A DNA stretch of 64,000 nt, taken from the NCBI GenBank assembly GCA_013178125.1, contig JABLXJ010000011.1, positions 20,163 to 84,162 of the forward strand, given 5' to 3'. The notes beneath the pieces were generated by a model, which was given only the letters and a program-made list of their open reading frames with translations, did not search any database and was not told the DNA's origin. The position numbers and the translations under genes were made by a program. Of the stretch, positions 1-8,672 are shown piece after piece; position 1 is the stretch's first letter; the number at the start of each line of letters is the position of its first letter. This DNA is from Bacillota bacterium (GTDB lineage Bacteria; Bacillota; SHA-98; Ch115; JABLXJ01).

Positions 1-1
1 C

Positions 2-505
2 CTTATCTGGATGGGATATCCGGATGAATTTCTCTTCAGTAATGAGGAGACTAGATTAAGGTTTATAGATTTGATCCGCGAAGTCAAACCGGATGTAATT
101 TTTGGGCACTACCCCGAAGATCTATATAATCCTGATCATTCGACTGCTGGCCAAATTCTTAACGATGTAGCTATTATGGTCACCGTTCCTAACATAAAGA
201 CAGGGCATCCACCCTGTGATAAGATTGTTCCGATGTATTTCACTGAGTCTCATTGCGGGGTAAATTTCCTTCCTGACGAGTACGTTGATATTTCATCTAC
301 CATCGAGATCAAGAAGACCATGATGAGCAAGCACCAAAGCCAAGTTGCTTGGCTAGAGAATCAATATGATATGACTCCTCTCGATTTTATCGAGATTACC
401 GGGCGATATCGCGGCCTGCAAGCTGGCGTTAAATATGCCGAAGTATTCAAGCGTGTCCGTGCATGGCCACGTGAATTCCCTGGTAGTCTACTTCCGCATG
501 ATTAA
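2..505 (+). CDS. PIG-L/LmbE family deacetylase, 5' end outside window
   Basis: Zinc-dependent N-deacetylase of the PIG-L/LmbE family, which removes acetyl groups from N-acetyl-hexosamine-type substrates. The reading frame is open to the left edge, so the N-terminal part, including the usual first zinc motif, lies outside the window; the first internal ATG is at 11. What remains shows the family's second metal motif NPDHSTAGQ (about residues 42-50 counted from that ATG) and, before it, a typical VKPDVIFGHYPED strand. Stop at 503-505. A sugar deacetylase next to sugar importers suggests acetylated amino sugars as substrate, but that is context only. Confidence 0.8.
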   Translation, partial: LIWMGYPDEFLFSNEETRLRFIDLIREVKPDVIFGHYPEDLYNPDHSTAGQILNDVAIMVTVPNIKTGHPPCDKIVPMYFTESHCGVNFLPDEYVDISSTIEIKKTMMSKHQSQVAWLENQYDMTPLDFIEITGRYRGLQAGVKYAEVFKRVRAWPREFPGSLLPHD

Positions 506-681
506 CTTGGTTATAGATTGTGGGTGGGTTAGGACATTGAAGGAGAATTTTTAAAGGAGGCGAACCGAAGCGTGTGAATGTTCTAGAAAAGATTATTGTA
601 GCCCATAAGATGTGAACTATCTCTATTATTTCTCATGTATAAATCTAGAGGCGGAGTAACTAACTGCTAGAGGGCAGGAAG

Positions 682-713
682 AAAAAAGGCCGGAAACAGC
701 TATGGTCTTTTTT
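682..713 (+). terminator. Intrinsic terminator-like hairpin
   Basis: AAAAAAGGCC (682-691) pairs with GGTCTTTTTT (704-713) through one G-U pair, giving a 10-bp stem with a 12-base loop that begins with an A run and ends in a T run. It could stop transcription from either side. It lies between the deacetylase and the decayed gene at 734. Confidence 0.6.
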
Positions 714-733
714 AATGATGGGGTGAGGGGGCC

Positions 734-1075
734 ATGAGTGTAAGGGTTGATTTTAAGCGAAGTCACTGGGGATTTCAAGTATTAATGGTTGAGAATGAAA
801 TATTCCGGGTGACGATTTTCCTAGAGGTTGGAGGGAAAATTTGGGATTTATATTATAAACCTGCAGGTTGTAATTTCCTCTGGCATAACCCTCGTGTGGA
901 GCTACGGAGGGTGACATCTAGCGCGAATTTTGATGATGTTTGGCCCGGAGGGTGGGATGAAGTCTTCCCTAATGATTCACCTGATAGGTCTCAGGGAGAG
1001 GATTATCCAGATCATGGTGAACTATAAGTCAAGGTGTATCCCGGTGGGAATATCGAGGTCGATCTCCGGGGGTAA
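734..1075 (+). pseudogene. Remnant of a galactose-mutarotase-like sugar-binding enzyme
   Basis: A 97-codon frame from ATG 734 ends at TAA 1025-1027. Its sequence (GGKIWDLYYKPAGCNFLWHN, then DDVWPGGWDEVFPND) looks like the N-terminal beta-sandwich start of aldose-epimerase/DUF4380-like proteins, which are normally around 300 residues. Beyond the stop the same frame continues with VKVYPGGNIEVDLRG before another stop at 1073-1075, so the gene appears broken by a nonsense change and lost its 3' portion. No second half is visible before the LacI gene. I regard it as a decayed gene rather than a functional small protein. Confidence 0.55.
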
Positions 1076-1235
1076 AATTATTATAGCTTGAGCCATATCT
1101 TATAGAAGGAGAAGTCACGCTAATAGCGAATTATTGTGATTAGGAATGTTCCAGGAACGTTTCCATGAGGTAGGACCCGATGCTATAAAAGTAATATAGG
1201 CAAAGAGAATCTGAGATAAGGAGAATCATAGCAGC

Positions 1236-2342
1236 GTGGGCGATAGAAACATTACGATCAAAGACGTAGCCAGGATGGCAAAAGTAAGCAAATCTACAGT
1301 ATCCAGGGTTGTAAATAACCAGGGTGGGGTCAAGTCTGAGACCGAAAAAGCAGTTTGGGAGGCCGTGAGGCGACTTGGATATAAACCGAACATAGCTGCC
1401 CAGCGTCTGGTGCGCGGGGAAAATGGACCTGGCCCCACGCAGGAACCTAATAGTGTGGCCTTGTTGCTTAGTAGCGATGCGCATTTCTATGGGGTTCATT
1501 TCTTTAGTGAGCTAATCAACGCAACTACGAACATTTTATCGGAGAAAGGTTTACATTTCTACATCCTCAAAATTAATAGAGAGCAGGACCCTGAGCTTAT
1601 AATCCGCAGACTAACTGAGGTAAACACTCTTGGTGTACTGAAGATGAGTCTCGCCGCCCCTGAGAGAGAGTTTGTAGAAGGAGTTCTCGCCAGGGAGTTC
1701 CCAGTTGTAGTCGTGGATCACCTCGCATCGGAGCTTGAGGTCAATTGCGTCTGCCCAGATTATTATCATGGAGCATATGAGATGACCCGGTACCTCATAG
1801 GGCTTGGGCATCAGCGGATAGGGGTAATAGCGGGGCCAAAAGGGGAAATCGAGGGTTCTTTTGGGGCAAACGCCCTAAGGGGTTACCAGAGGGCGCTCGA
1901 GGATGCAGGTCTAGACTTTGACGAGGGGATCATAGTGCACGGGGATTACCGCGCCGTAGGTGGCCATGACGCTATGATGAAGCTCATTCAAATGGATGAA
2001 AGACCTACAGCAGTCTTCGTATTGGGCGATGAGGTCGCTGTGGGTGCCATCCAAGCCGTAGCAAAGAGCGGTCTCAGCATCCCGGACGATATATCCATAG
2101 CTGGCTTCGATGACCTCGAGATATCCGAGGATTTGCATCCTGCGCTTACTACAGTCCACGTACCCAAGAAAGAGCTCGGCAATATAGCTGTGAATCGATT
2201 GATCGCCATTTCCCGCGGCGACGACGATCTTCCCCTTAAAATAATCCTCCCGACTCGGGTTGTTGTCCGGGATTCTTGCCGGGCTCTTGACCAACGCGGG
2301 AGGGGCTCCAGTGAAAGGGAATCTGTCTCGGCCATGGCGTAA
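1236..2342 (+). CDS. LacI family transcriptional regulator
   Basis: DNA-binding repressor of a carbohydrate operon. The N-terminal HTH is clear (ITIKDVARMAKVSKSTVSRV, residues 6-25), with a hinge around RRLGYKPNIAAQRL, then a periplasmic-binding-protein-like effector domain to the end (VGAIQAV, SIAGFDDLEIS). The linker after the hinge (GENGPGPTQEPNS) is longer and more Gly/Pro-rich than usual. The start is GTG 1236, preceded by AAGGAG at 1218-1223. It is immediately upstream of the aminotransferase-MttB-importer operon, and a palindrome of LacI type lies in the gap at 2368-2379, so it most likely controls that operon. The effector sugar is unknown. Confidence 0.93.
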   Translation: MGDRNITIKDVARMAKVSKSTVSRVVNNQGGVKSETEKAVWEAVRRLGYKPNIAAQRLVRGENGPGPTQEPNSVALLLSSDAHFYGVHFFSELINATTNILSEKGLHFYILKINREQDPELIIRRLTEVNTLGVLKMSLAAPEREFVEGVLAREFPVVVVDHLASELEVNCVCPDYYHGAYEMTRYLIGLGHQRIGVIAGPKGEIEGSFGANALRGYQRALEDAGLDFDEGIIVHGDYRAVGGHDAMMKLIQMDERPTAVFVLGDEVAVGAIQAVAKSGLSIPDDISIAGFDDLEISEDLHPALTTVHVPKKELGNIAVNRLIAISRGDDDLPLKIILPTRVVVRDSCRALDQRGRGSSERESVSAMA

Positions 2343-2344
2343 AT

Positions 2345-2368
2345 GATCACCTTACTAGAGGTGATCAG
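2345..2368 (+). terminator. Hairpin after the LacI gene
   Basis: TGATCACCT (2345-2353) and AGGTGATCA (2360-2368) form a perfect 9-bp stem with loop TACTAG just after the LacI stop codon. There is no T run, so it may be a weak terminator, a processing hairpin or itself a protein-binding palindrome. Confidence 0.4.
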
Positions 2369-2379
2369 AAGCGCTTCTC
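2368..2379 (+). promoter_or_regulatory. Candidate LacI-type operator
   Basis: AGAAGCGCTTCT is a perfect 12-bp palindrome with the central CG and AAGCGCTT core typical of LacI/CcpA family operators. It sits between the LacI gene and the aminotransferase operon, ahead of an A/T-rich stretch (2380-2438) that would suit a promoter. Assigning it to the 1236 regulator is inference from position. Confidence 0.5.
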
Positions 2380-2451
2380 AAAACTTAACAAACTCTTATA
2401 CTGGAATTATATAACAATAAAATATAACAATAAAACTTGGAGGGATTCCAA

Positions 2452-3717
2452 ATGTCAAAGAATGATGTCACAACGGTAAAAGGTGCACCAATCCATGGGC
2501 AAGATGTCTTCCCTGGAGGAGAAAATATAGGGGAGGAAGAGAAGCGCGCGGTAGTCGAGGTCATTGAGAGTAAATCCTTGTTCCGCTATTACGGACTGAA
2601 CCTTCTCAACAAGGTAAAAGAGTTTGAGCAAGAGTTCGCCAAGACCATGGGAGTAAAATACGCGCTCGGCGTAAGTTCAGGCACCGGTGCCCTCTATGTG
2701 GCCATGAACGCCCTCGGGATAGGGCCTGGCGATGAAGTCATCGTTCCGGGCTATACGTTCATAGCGTCTATGGAGGTCATACCGGCGGTTAAGGCGATCC
2801 CGGTTATTTGCGACATAAATGAATCCCTAAATCTGGATCCCGAGGAGTTCGAGCGACGAATAACCCCGAGAACCAAGGCTGTAGTCGTTGTTCACATGCG
2901 CGGAATACCGGCCGACATGGATCCCATTCTTGAGATCGCAAGACGACACAACATTAAAGTTCTCGAAGATTGTGCCCAGGCTACGGGAGCAAGCTATAAA
3001 GGCAAGCGGGTTGGCTCAATGGGGGATATAGCAGCCTTTAGCCTCCAGTACCACAAGATCATCACCTCGGGCGAGGGCGGGGTCGTAGCTACTAACGACT
3101 TTGATCTCTACAAGCGCGCTATCCGCTTCCATGACCACGGATACATGCGATTTGAGGAATATGGCAGCGAAGAGCAGGTCAATGAACCCCTCTATCTCGG
3201 CTTGAATTTTAGGATGAGCGAGCTCGTAGGCGCGCTCGCCCTGGCTCAACTACGCAAGCTCGATTCCATACTTACTGCCCTCCGTAGAAATAAAGCTAAG
3301 ATTATGGATGGTATCCGAGATATCAGGGGTATAACCTTCCGCAAGATCCCGGATCCATCCGGAGAGGCTGGATCGACGATAGTGTTCTTTACCGATTCGG
3401 CAGAGAAGACGGCTCGATTTGCCGAGATGCTAAACGCCAAGAAGGTGGCTGCTTTCATTCCTTACTACAGCGGCCCACATGTTTATGCACACTGGAGACA
3501 GCTCCTAGAAAAAGCTGTCATCCATAACACCGTCAAGTGCCCGTTCGAAGGGTGTCCTCACAACAAGAGCGATGTGAAATATGAGGTCGGGATGCTGCCG
3601 AAAACGGACGACATCCTCAAGCGGGCGATCCATATCGACGTATCTCCATTCTTAACGGACGAGGCAGCAGACCAGATCATATCCGCGATACGGAGCACAG
3701 CAGAGGCTGTCCTTTAA
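2452..3717 (+). CDS. DegT/DnrJ/EryC1/StrS family PLP aminotransferase
   Basis: Predicted PLP-dependent sugar aminotransferase, 421 residues. Visible are the cofactor region SSGTGALYVAMNAL, the motif EDCAQATGASYKG with the aspartate that binds the PLP ring nitrogen, and the Schiff-base lysine in YHKIITSGEGG. The family adds or removes amino groups on keto-sugars or cyclitols. A frame from TTG 2437 exists, but ATG 2452 is preferred because GGAGGG (2439-2444) stands seven bases before it. It opens the operon with the TIM-barrel protein, MttB homologue and importer. In an uptake operon the enzyme may deaminate an imported amino sugar instead of building one; this is inference. Confidence 0.9.
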   Translation: MSKNDVTTVKGAPIHGQDVFPGGENIGEEEKRAVVEVIESKSLFRYYGLNLLNKVKEFEQEFAKTMGVKYALGVSSGTGALYVAMNALGIGPGDEVIVPGYTFIASMEVIPAVKAIPVICDINESLNLDPEEFERRITPRTKAVVVVHMRGIPADMDPILEIARRHNIKVLEDCAQATGASYKGKRVGSMGDIAAFSLQYHKIITSGEGGVVATNDFDLYKRAIRFHDHGYMRFEEYGSEEQVNEPLYLGLNFRMSELVGALALAQLRKLDSILTALRRNKAKIMDGIRDIRGITFRKIPDPSGEAGSTIVFFTDSAEKTARFAEMLNAKKVAAFIPYYSGPHVYAHWRQLLEKAVIHNTVKCPFEGCPHNKSDVKYEVGMLPKTDDILKRAIHIDVSPFLTDEAADQIISAIRSTAEAVL

Positions 3718-3804
3718 TCAACTTTAATTAACTCTGCCTCGATATCCTAATTGATAATACTCTAAATAACAAATAACGCATATCCCAAATGGGGGGTCAT
3801 AGCG

Positions 3805-4599
3805 GTGAAACTTTCGGCATGTATAGAGATGCTTTATACAGAGTTCCCTTTTGAGGAGAGGATCGTAAGGGCAGCTGAAGATGGGTTTGAGGCTATCGAG
3901 TTCTGGGATTGGGAAAACAAGAACCTCGGGATGGTAACCGAAAGGGCGATGGCCGCTGGGGTTGAGATCGCCTGTTTTCAAGGGAATCGCGTAGGCTACC
4001 TGACATACCCATCCGCGAGGGAGCGAACCATAGCAGATGTGAGAAAATCGATTGCCAAGGCAAAGGAGAGCGGGGTGAGGAGGTTGATACTCCTCACGGA
4101 CGAGCTTGGCGAAGACCGGTGCGTGAGGCCTTTCGGGCCCTCGCGCCCGGAGGATGAGCGATGGGAGAGCAAGTGGGAGAGCGTGCTCGAGGGTGCCAGG
4201 ATCCTCGCGAAAATAGCAGAAGATGAGGGCGTGATACTCCTCCTGGAGGCCTTGAATACAAAGGTGGATCATAAAGGCTACTTCCTCGATCACTCCGGGC
4301 CTGGTTTCCAGATCATCAAGGAGGTCGGGAGTCCCAATCTCCGCTTGTTATTTGATATATATCATATGCAGGTAATGGAGGGTAATCTAATATCAACTAT
4401 CCGAGAGAATATTGAGCTCATAGGGCATATTCACGTCGCTGACGTCCCGGGTCGGCATGAACCTGGCACTGGTGAGATCAACTACAAGAATGTATTCTCA
4501 GCCATAGAGGAGTCGGGATATGCCGGTTTCGTTGGCATGGAGTTTCAGCCAGCATCCGGCACCCACATAGCTATTACTTCGCTAAAGAAACTATTGTGA
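3805..4599 (+). CDS. Hydroxypyruvate-isomerase-like sugar isomerase/epimerase (AP endonuclease 2 TIM barrel)
   Basis: A 264-residue TIM-barrel protein of the xylose-isomerase-like superfamily, closest in appearance to hydroxypyruvate isomerase Hyi. Family metal-binding features are visible: LLLEALN with the conserved Glu, LLFDIYHMQ with Asp and His, IGHIHVADVPGRHEPGTGE, and a final GMEFQP with Glu. These bind a divalent metal that drives aldose-ketose isomerisation or epimerisation. Start is GTG 3805. It lies between the aminotransferase and the MttB homologue in one co-directional operon, so the natural substrate may be an imported ketose or aminosugar derivative rather than hydroxypyruvate. 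Confidence 0.85.
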   Translation: MKLSACIEMLYTEFPFEERIVRAAEDGFEAIEFWDWENKNLGMVTERAMAAGVEIACFQGNRVGYLTYPSARERTIADVRKSIAKAKESGVRRLILLTDELGEDRCVRPFGPSRPEDERWESKWESVLEGARILAKIAEDEGVILLLEALNTKVDHKGYFLDHSGPGFQIIKEVGSPNLRLLFDIYHMQVMEGNLISTIRENIELIGHIHVADVPGRHEPGTGEINYKNVFSAIEESGYAGFVGMEFQPASGTHIAITSLKKLL

Positions 4600-4630
4600 A
4601 ATATATAGGCTGCCGTAAGGAGGGCATCAT

Positions 4631-6088
4631 ATGCCAATAAGAGCGTTGAAGGGTGGACAGTTCAAGCCTCTATCCGACGGTGATATTCGCAGCATTCACT
4701 GGGCCGTTCTTGAAGTCCTTGAGGAAGTAGGGGTACGCGTGGAGTACCGACCTGCGCTCGAACTCTTCCGAGACCACGGATGTAACGTGGATTTTGAGGG
4801 GCGAATCGTCAAAATCCCCGAGCACATCCTGAGGAGGGCTCTTAGCACGGCGCCAAGTCGCTTCACTTTGTGCGGCAAGACCCCTGAATATGATGTTAGG
4901 GTGGATACAGATAGTGTCTATACGATAGGCGGTTCATCAGCTTTATACGTGCTCGATCTTGACGGTAGGCGCCGGGAGGCCACGCTTCAGGATCTGGCCG
5001 ATCTGACGCGCCTTCAGGATGCGCTGGAGAATCTGCATATAATACATGCTATCGTTGATCCGCAAAATATCCAAAGGGAGGCCTTTGATAGAATACTCTT
5101 CTCTACTGTTGTACGGAATACCTATCGAAATTACTACTCTCAAGGGCAAGGAGGACAATCGGTCCGTGACCAGGTGGAACTCGCGTCTATAATCGTCGGT
5201 GGCACAGAGGAGGTTCGCAGGCGCCCGATTTTCACTATGGTCACGTGCCTTATAAGTCCACTCGTTCAATCTCGCGAGCGGGTTGAAGAGATAATGGAGG
5301 CTGCCAAGTACGGGGTTCCCCTTTATATAGAGGTAGATGCCCAGCAGGGAAGCACCACGCCTGTGACCATTGCGGGGACTCTGGTGGAAGAATGCGCAAA
5401 TGTGCTGTGCGGGATCACTCTGGCCCAGCTTGTGAACCCGGGGACGCCATGCATTTTTGCTATCGCATCTGGCCTCATGGAGATGCAATCGGGAGGATAC
5501 TGCGGGGCTGCGCCGGAGGTAGCCCTGCTGCATGCGGCTACGGCGCAAATGGCGCACTTCTATAACCTTCCCTTCCAGGGTGGCACGGGGATCGATGCTA
5601 AGCTTCCCGATGCCCAAGCTGGCTACGAGCGAGCTCTGCAGGTGTTGACGTGCGCTCTCGGCGGGGTGAATTTCATCCATCTATCGGTGGGGATGATGGA
5701 CCAGATGCTCCTTGCGAGCTATGAACAATGCGTAATAGATGATGAAATATTGGGGGCGGCGTTCAGGATCGTGCGGGGTATTGAGGTAAACAGCGAGACC
5801 ATAGGCCTGGATGTCTTAAAACGCGTCGGCCCGGGCGGGCACTTCCTGGACCAGGAACATACAGTCAGGCACTTGCGACGGGAGGTCTGGATACCGCGGC
5901 TGACTAATCGTAACAGGTGGGAGATATGGGAGCAGCAGGGGGCGCGGGATATGCGTTCGGCTGCCAACGAGCGGGCCCGGCAGATCTTGCGTGATCACCA
6001 TCCAAAACCCCTTACCCCGGAGCAGGAGAGGGAGCTTGACCGGTGTCTTGAGGCTCAGATCAGGCGTCTCGTACAGCGCGCAGGGTGA
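4631..6088 (+). CDS. MttB family (trimethylamine methyltransferase-like) corrinoid methyltransferase, non-pyrrolysine
   Basis: 485-residue member of the MttB superfamily. Characterised non-pyrrolysine members move a methyl group from quaternary amines such as glycine betaine, proline betaine or carnitine to a corrinoid protein. The N-terminal segment LEVLEEVGVRVEYRPALELF and the central TIM-barrel pieces (GTLVEECANVLCGITLAQLV, PFQGGTGIDAKLPDAQAGYE) are family-like. No in-frame TAG interrupts the frame, so pyrrolysine is not used. ATG 4631 follows AAGGAGGG. A free corrinoid protein, its expected partner, is encoded about 49 kb away at 54993. Unusually for the family, it sits between sugar-type enzymes and a sugar importer, so an N-methylated amino sugar is a possible substrate. 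Confidence 0.88.
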   Translation: MPIRALKGGQFKPLSDGDIRSIHWAVLEVLEEVGVRVEYRPALELFRDHGCNVDFEGRIVKIPEHILRRALSTAPSRFTLCGKTPEYDVRVDTDSVYTIGGSSALYVLDLDGRRREATLQDLADLTRLQDALENLHIIHAIVDPQNIQREAFDRILFSTVVRNTYRNYYSQGQGGQSVRDQVELASIIVGGTEEVRRRPIFTMVTCLISPLVQSRERVEEIMEAAKYGVPLYIEVDAQQGSTTPVTIAGTLVEECANVLCGITLAQLVNPGTPCIFAIASGLMEMQSGGYCGAAPEVALLHAATAQMAHFYNLPFQGGTGIDAKLPDAQAGYERALQVLTCALGGVNFIHLSVGMMDQMLLASYEQCVIDDEILGAAFRIVRGIEVNSETIGLDVLKRVGPGGHFLDQEHTVRHLRREVWIPRLTNRNRWEIWEQQGARDMRSAANERARQILRDHHPKPLTPEQERELDRCLEAQIRRLVQRAG

Positions 6089-6298
6089 GAATTGCTTTGA
6101 GTGAGAGAGTAGTTTGATAAGAAAGCTTTGGTTGACCGGAACGCTATTAGATTACGAGGTAGACAAGCCTGGAAGGGGGGATGGGATTTACGTGACTGGA
6201 GACTAATGCAATGCTAATGCCAACTATTGGTGCTAACTGATGTCGTATCCATAACGGGTCATTTGAATGGCATGTCATTTGAAGGGAGGGTTTGGAAT

Positions 6299-7606
6299 AT
6301 GGTGTGCCAGAGGTTTAGAATATCGGTGAGGGCGTTTGTCGTTGTTGTGGTCGTTACGTTATCGCTTGTAGCATGGGCTGCTCAGGGTATACTTGGCGCC
6401 TCGAAGATTACCATAAGCTTTCACAGCTGGATGGCCGCTGAAAAAACCTCCGGCGGCGTGGGGGTGCTGGAGTATGCGGAGAAGCTCTATGAAAAAGAGC
6501 ATCCCAACATAGATATCAACACGGTTCCCCTACCCTATGAGGAAACGCTCAACCAGTTTACAGTTATGTCCGCAGCTGGAAATGCACCAGATATTACCTT
6601 GATTGATGTTGCCTGGCTTGCTCAGATCGCCGCTATGGGAAATGTAGAGACTCTCGATGAATACCTACCGAAGTCCATGGTAGATGACATGTTCCCTTCC
6701 ACCCTGGCAGAGGGGCGTATCCGGGGAAAGCTCTATGCTCTTCCATGGAACCAGAACCCTAATTGCATGGTATACAATAAGACCCTGATGAAAAAGGCTG
6801 GTCTCGATCCCGAAACCGCACCGCGTACGATGGATGAGCTAGATAAAGCTATCGCTGCGATCGGCAACCTGGGACCAGATATTCAAGGTATTGCCCTTAA
6901 CGGGACATTGGATGCATTCTCGGCGGATTACCTCCACCCGTGGTTGTGGAACTTTGGAGGGGAAGTGCTTGATACCAAGGGCAACGTAATTATCAACCAG
7001 GAGGGTGGGGTTAAGACCTTTAAGTGGTTGAAGAATCTTGTCGATAAGAAGTATATGAAGGCGGGCCTTGGCATCAGGGAGATCAGGGTGTTGTTTGCTC
7101 AGGAAAAGGTCGGTTTTATGTTGGAGGGGCCGTGGATAAAAGGCATCCTTGAGAATTTAAGTGAAAAAGGAACGGAATTCAATAAAGAATGGGCCATGGT
7201 GCCGATCCCAAAGGGTCCAGCGATCAAAGGCGAGTATGGTTATGCGAACCCAAGCTCTCATATGCTGGTGCTCTCAAAGGCGAGCAAGCATAAGAAAGAA
7301 GCATTTGATTATATGAAGTTCCTCGTTACGGATCCAAGGGTTACCAGGGACTACTTTGCAAATACGGGCCTAATGCCCATCCTGAAGTCTCAACTTATGT
7401 CATGGAGCGAATTCAAGTCCCCATTTGCGCAGGCTGCCCTTCTGCAAATGCAGTACACGCGCATCCCGAATGCGTGGGGTCCCAAGTGGCAGGGGCTCGG
7501 CACTGCAATTATGAAGGCCACGCAGAAGGTTCTCATGGAAAACGCCGATGTTATTACAACTTTGAATGCGCTTGCTAAAGAGCTCCAGCGCATGCTCAAG
7601 CAGTAG
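6299..7606 (+). CDS. Extracellular sugar-binding protein of an ABC importer (SBP family 1)
   Basis: 435-residue MalE-type solute-binding protein. Residues 1 to about 37 form a Sec signal peptide (RFRISVRAFVVVVVVTLSLV core), with no lipobox cysteine, so it is probably a soluble periplasmic protein. Family pieces include ITLIDVAWLAQIAAMG, LPWNQNPNCMVYNKTLMKKA and FMLEGPW. The frame is open from 6227, but ATG 6299 is preferred since AGGGAGG ends nine bases before it and the signal peptide then starts normally. It delivers an unknown carbohydrate to the permeases at 7722 and 8673. No ATPase gene is in this operon. Confidence 0.92.
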   Translation: MVCQRFRISVRAFVVVVVVTLSLVAWAAQGILGASKITISFHSWMAAEKTSGGVGVLEYAEKLYEKEHPNIDINTVPLPYEETLNQFTVMSAAGNAPDITLIDVAWLAQIAAMGNVETLDEYLPKSMVDDMFPSTLAEGRIRGKLYALPWNQNPNCMVYNKTLMKKAGLDPETAPRTMDELDKAIAAIGNLGPDIQGIALNGTLDAFSADYLHPWLWNFGGEVLDTKGNVIINQEGGVKTFKWLKNLVDKKYMKAGLGIREIRVLFAQEKVGFMLEGPWIKGILENLSEKGTEFNKEWAMVPIPKGPAIKGEYGYANPSSHMLVLSKASKHKKEAFDYMKFLVTDPRVTRDYFANTGLMPILKSQLMSWSEFKSPFAQAALLQMQYTRIPNAWGPKWQGLGTAIMKATQKVLMENADVITTLNALAKELQRMLKQ

Positions 7607-7657
7607 CGCCGTAGGATACGGGATGAGCGGGATGGTCGTCTGAGGATATTTTGGGGT

Positions 7658-7690
7658 GGGGGTGCCCGGATGTCTGGGTGGGGTGCCCCC
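7658..7690 (+). terminator. GC-rich hairpin between binding-protein and permease genes
   Basis: GGGGGTGCCC (7658-7667) pairs with GGGTGCCCCC (7681-7690) over 10 bp with two G-U pairs. There is no T run, so partial termination or 3' mRNA protection, which would raise binding-protein output over permease, is more likely than full termination. Confidence 0.5.
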
Positions 7691-7721
7691 TTCCATCAGA
7701 ATTTGGAAGGAGAGCTTTCCT

Positions 7722-8672
7722 ATGGGGGAGAATACTGTTATAGCCGCTGGCGAACAGAGAAGCCTCCGCGTAAGCGGGATGCACGTCTCCGTGCACGGAC
7801 GAGAAAGGCGCTTTTTCACATCCCTGATATTGCCGGCATTGGTCATAATGGCATTTACAATAGGCTTCCCCTTGGCGAGCGGAGTGCGCCTTGGTTTTTT
7901 TCGGTATTTTTTGACTGATATAACCGGCGAGAATCGCTTCATCGGCCTGGGGAACTTCGCGAACCTCTTAAGGGACCGGGCATTCTATGTTTCCTTCTAC
8001 AGGACAGTTGAGTATGCTGCAGGGGTCGTAGTCTTATCTTTTATCATAGGTTTTGCGCTTGCCCTGCTCCTAAACCAGGATATACATATGAGAGGCGTTT
8101 TTCGGAGCCTATTTCTAGTGCCGTGGATTGTTCCATACGTTGTGGTTTCCTTGCTCTTTATGTGGATCCTGAATGCCAATTACGGGGTATTCAATGTGAT
8201 CTTATCTAACATTGGATTGATCAAGCATTTTCGCGGGTGGCTTATAGAGCCCCGCTTGGCAATGCCTTCGGTTATCTTGGCAACGGCGTGGAAGACCTAT
8301 CCCTTCTTTATGTTGATGCTCCTGGCCGGGCTTCAGACGGTCCCCGCGGAGCAGTATGAGGCAGCGACTATTGACGGGGCTGGCGTCATACAGCGTTTTC
8401 TCTATGTCACCTGGCCAAACCTGCGCGAGATTATAATGATTGTAACGTTACTGGAATTCATATGGGAGTTTCAGAATTTTACACTTATCTGGGTGCTGAC
8501 GAAAGGCGGGCCAATTGACGCCACCAATATATGGCCTGTGCACATTTACAAGACCGCGTTTAAGGAATTCAACATGGGATACGGGAGTGCCATGGGTGTC
8601 CTATGGCTCGTTTTCCTCCTGATTTTTAGCCTCGGCTATATACGCGTAGTCGGGGGAAAGGAGGCGGAGTAG
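7722..8672 (+). CDS. Sugar ABC transporter permease (MalF/UgpA type)
   Basis: 316-residue inner-membrane permease with a first hydrophobic helix at about residues 32-52 and further membrane segments to the C-terminus. The cytoplasmic EAA loop that contacts the ATPase is visible as EQYEAATIDGAGVIQRFLYVTWPNL. ATG 7722 is preferred over the upstream frame because AAGGAG (7707-7712) is correctly spaced. It ends one base before the next permease, so the two are translationally coupled and should form the heterodimeric channel for the protein at 6299. Confidence 0.92.
   Translation: MGENTVIAAGEQRSLRVSGMHVSVHGRERRFFTSLILPALVIMAFTIGFPLASGVRLGFFRYFLTDITGENRFIGLGNFANLLRDRAFYVSFYRTVEYAAGVVVLSFIIGFALALLLNQDIHMRGVFRSLFLVPWIVPYVVVSLLFMWILNANYGVFNVILSNIGLIKHFRGWLIEPRLAMPSVILATAWKTYPFFMLMLLAGLQTVPAEQYEAATIDGAGVIQRFLYVTWPNLREIIMIVTLLEFIWEFQNFTLIWVLTKGGPIDATNIWPVHIYKTAFKEFNMGYGSAMGVLWLVFLLIFSLGYIRVVGGKEAE

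Noticed and set aside
4943..5680. 245-codon open frame on the minus strand
   Set aside because: Antisense to the MttB homologue; no recognisable domain or ribosome site.
4631..6088. Pyrrolysine-containing trimethylamine methyltransferase
   Set aside because: There is no in-frame TAG inside the gene; it reads straight through to TGA.
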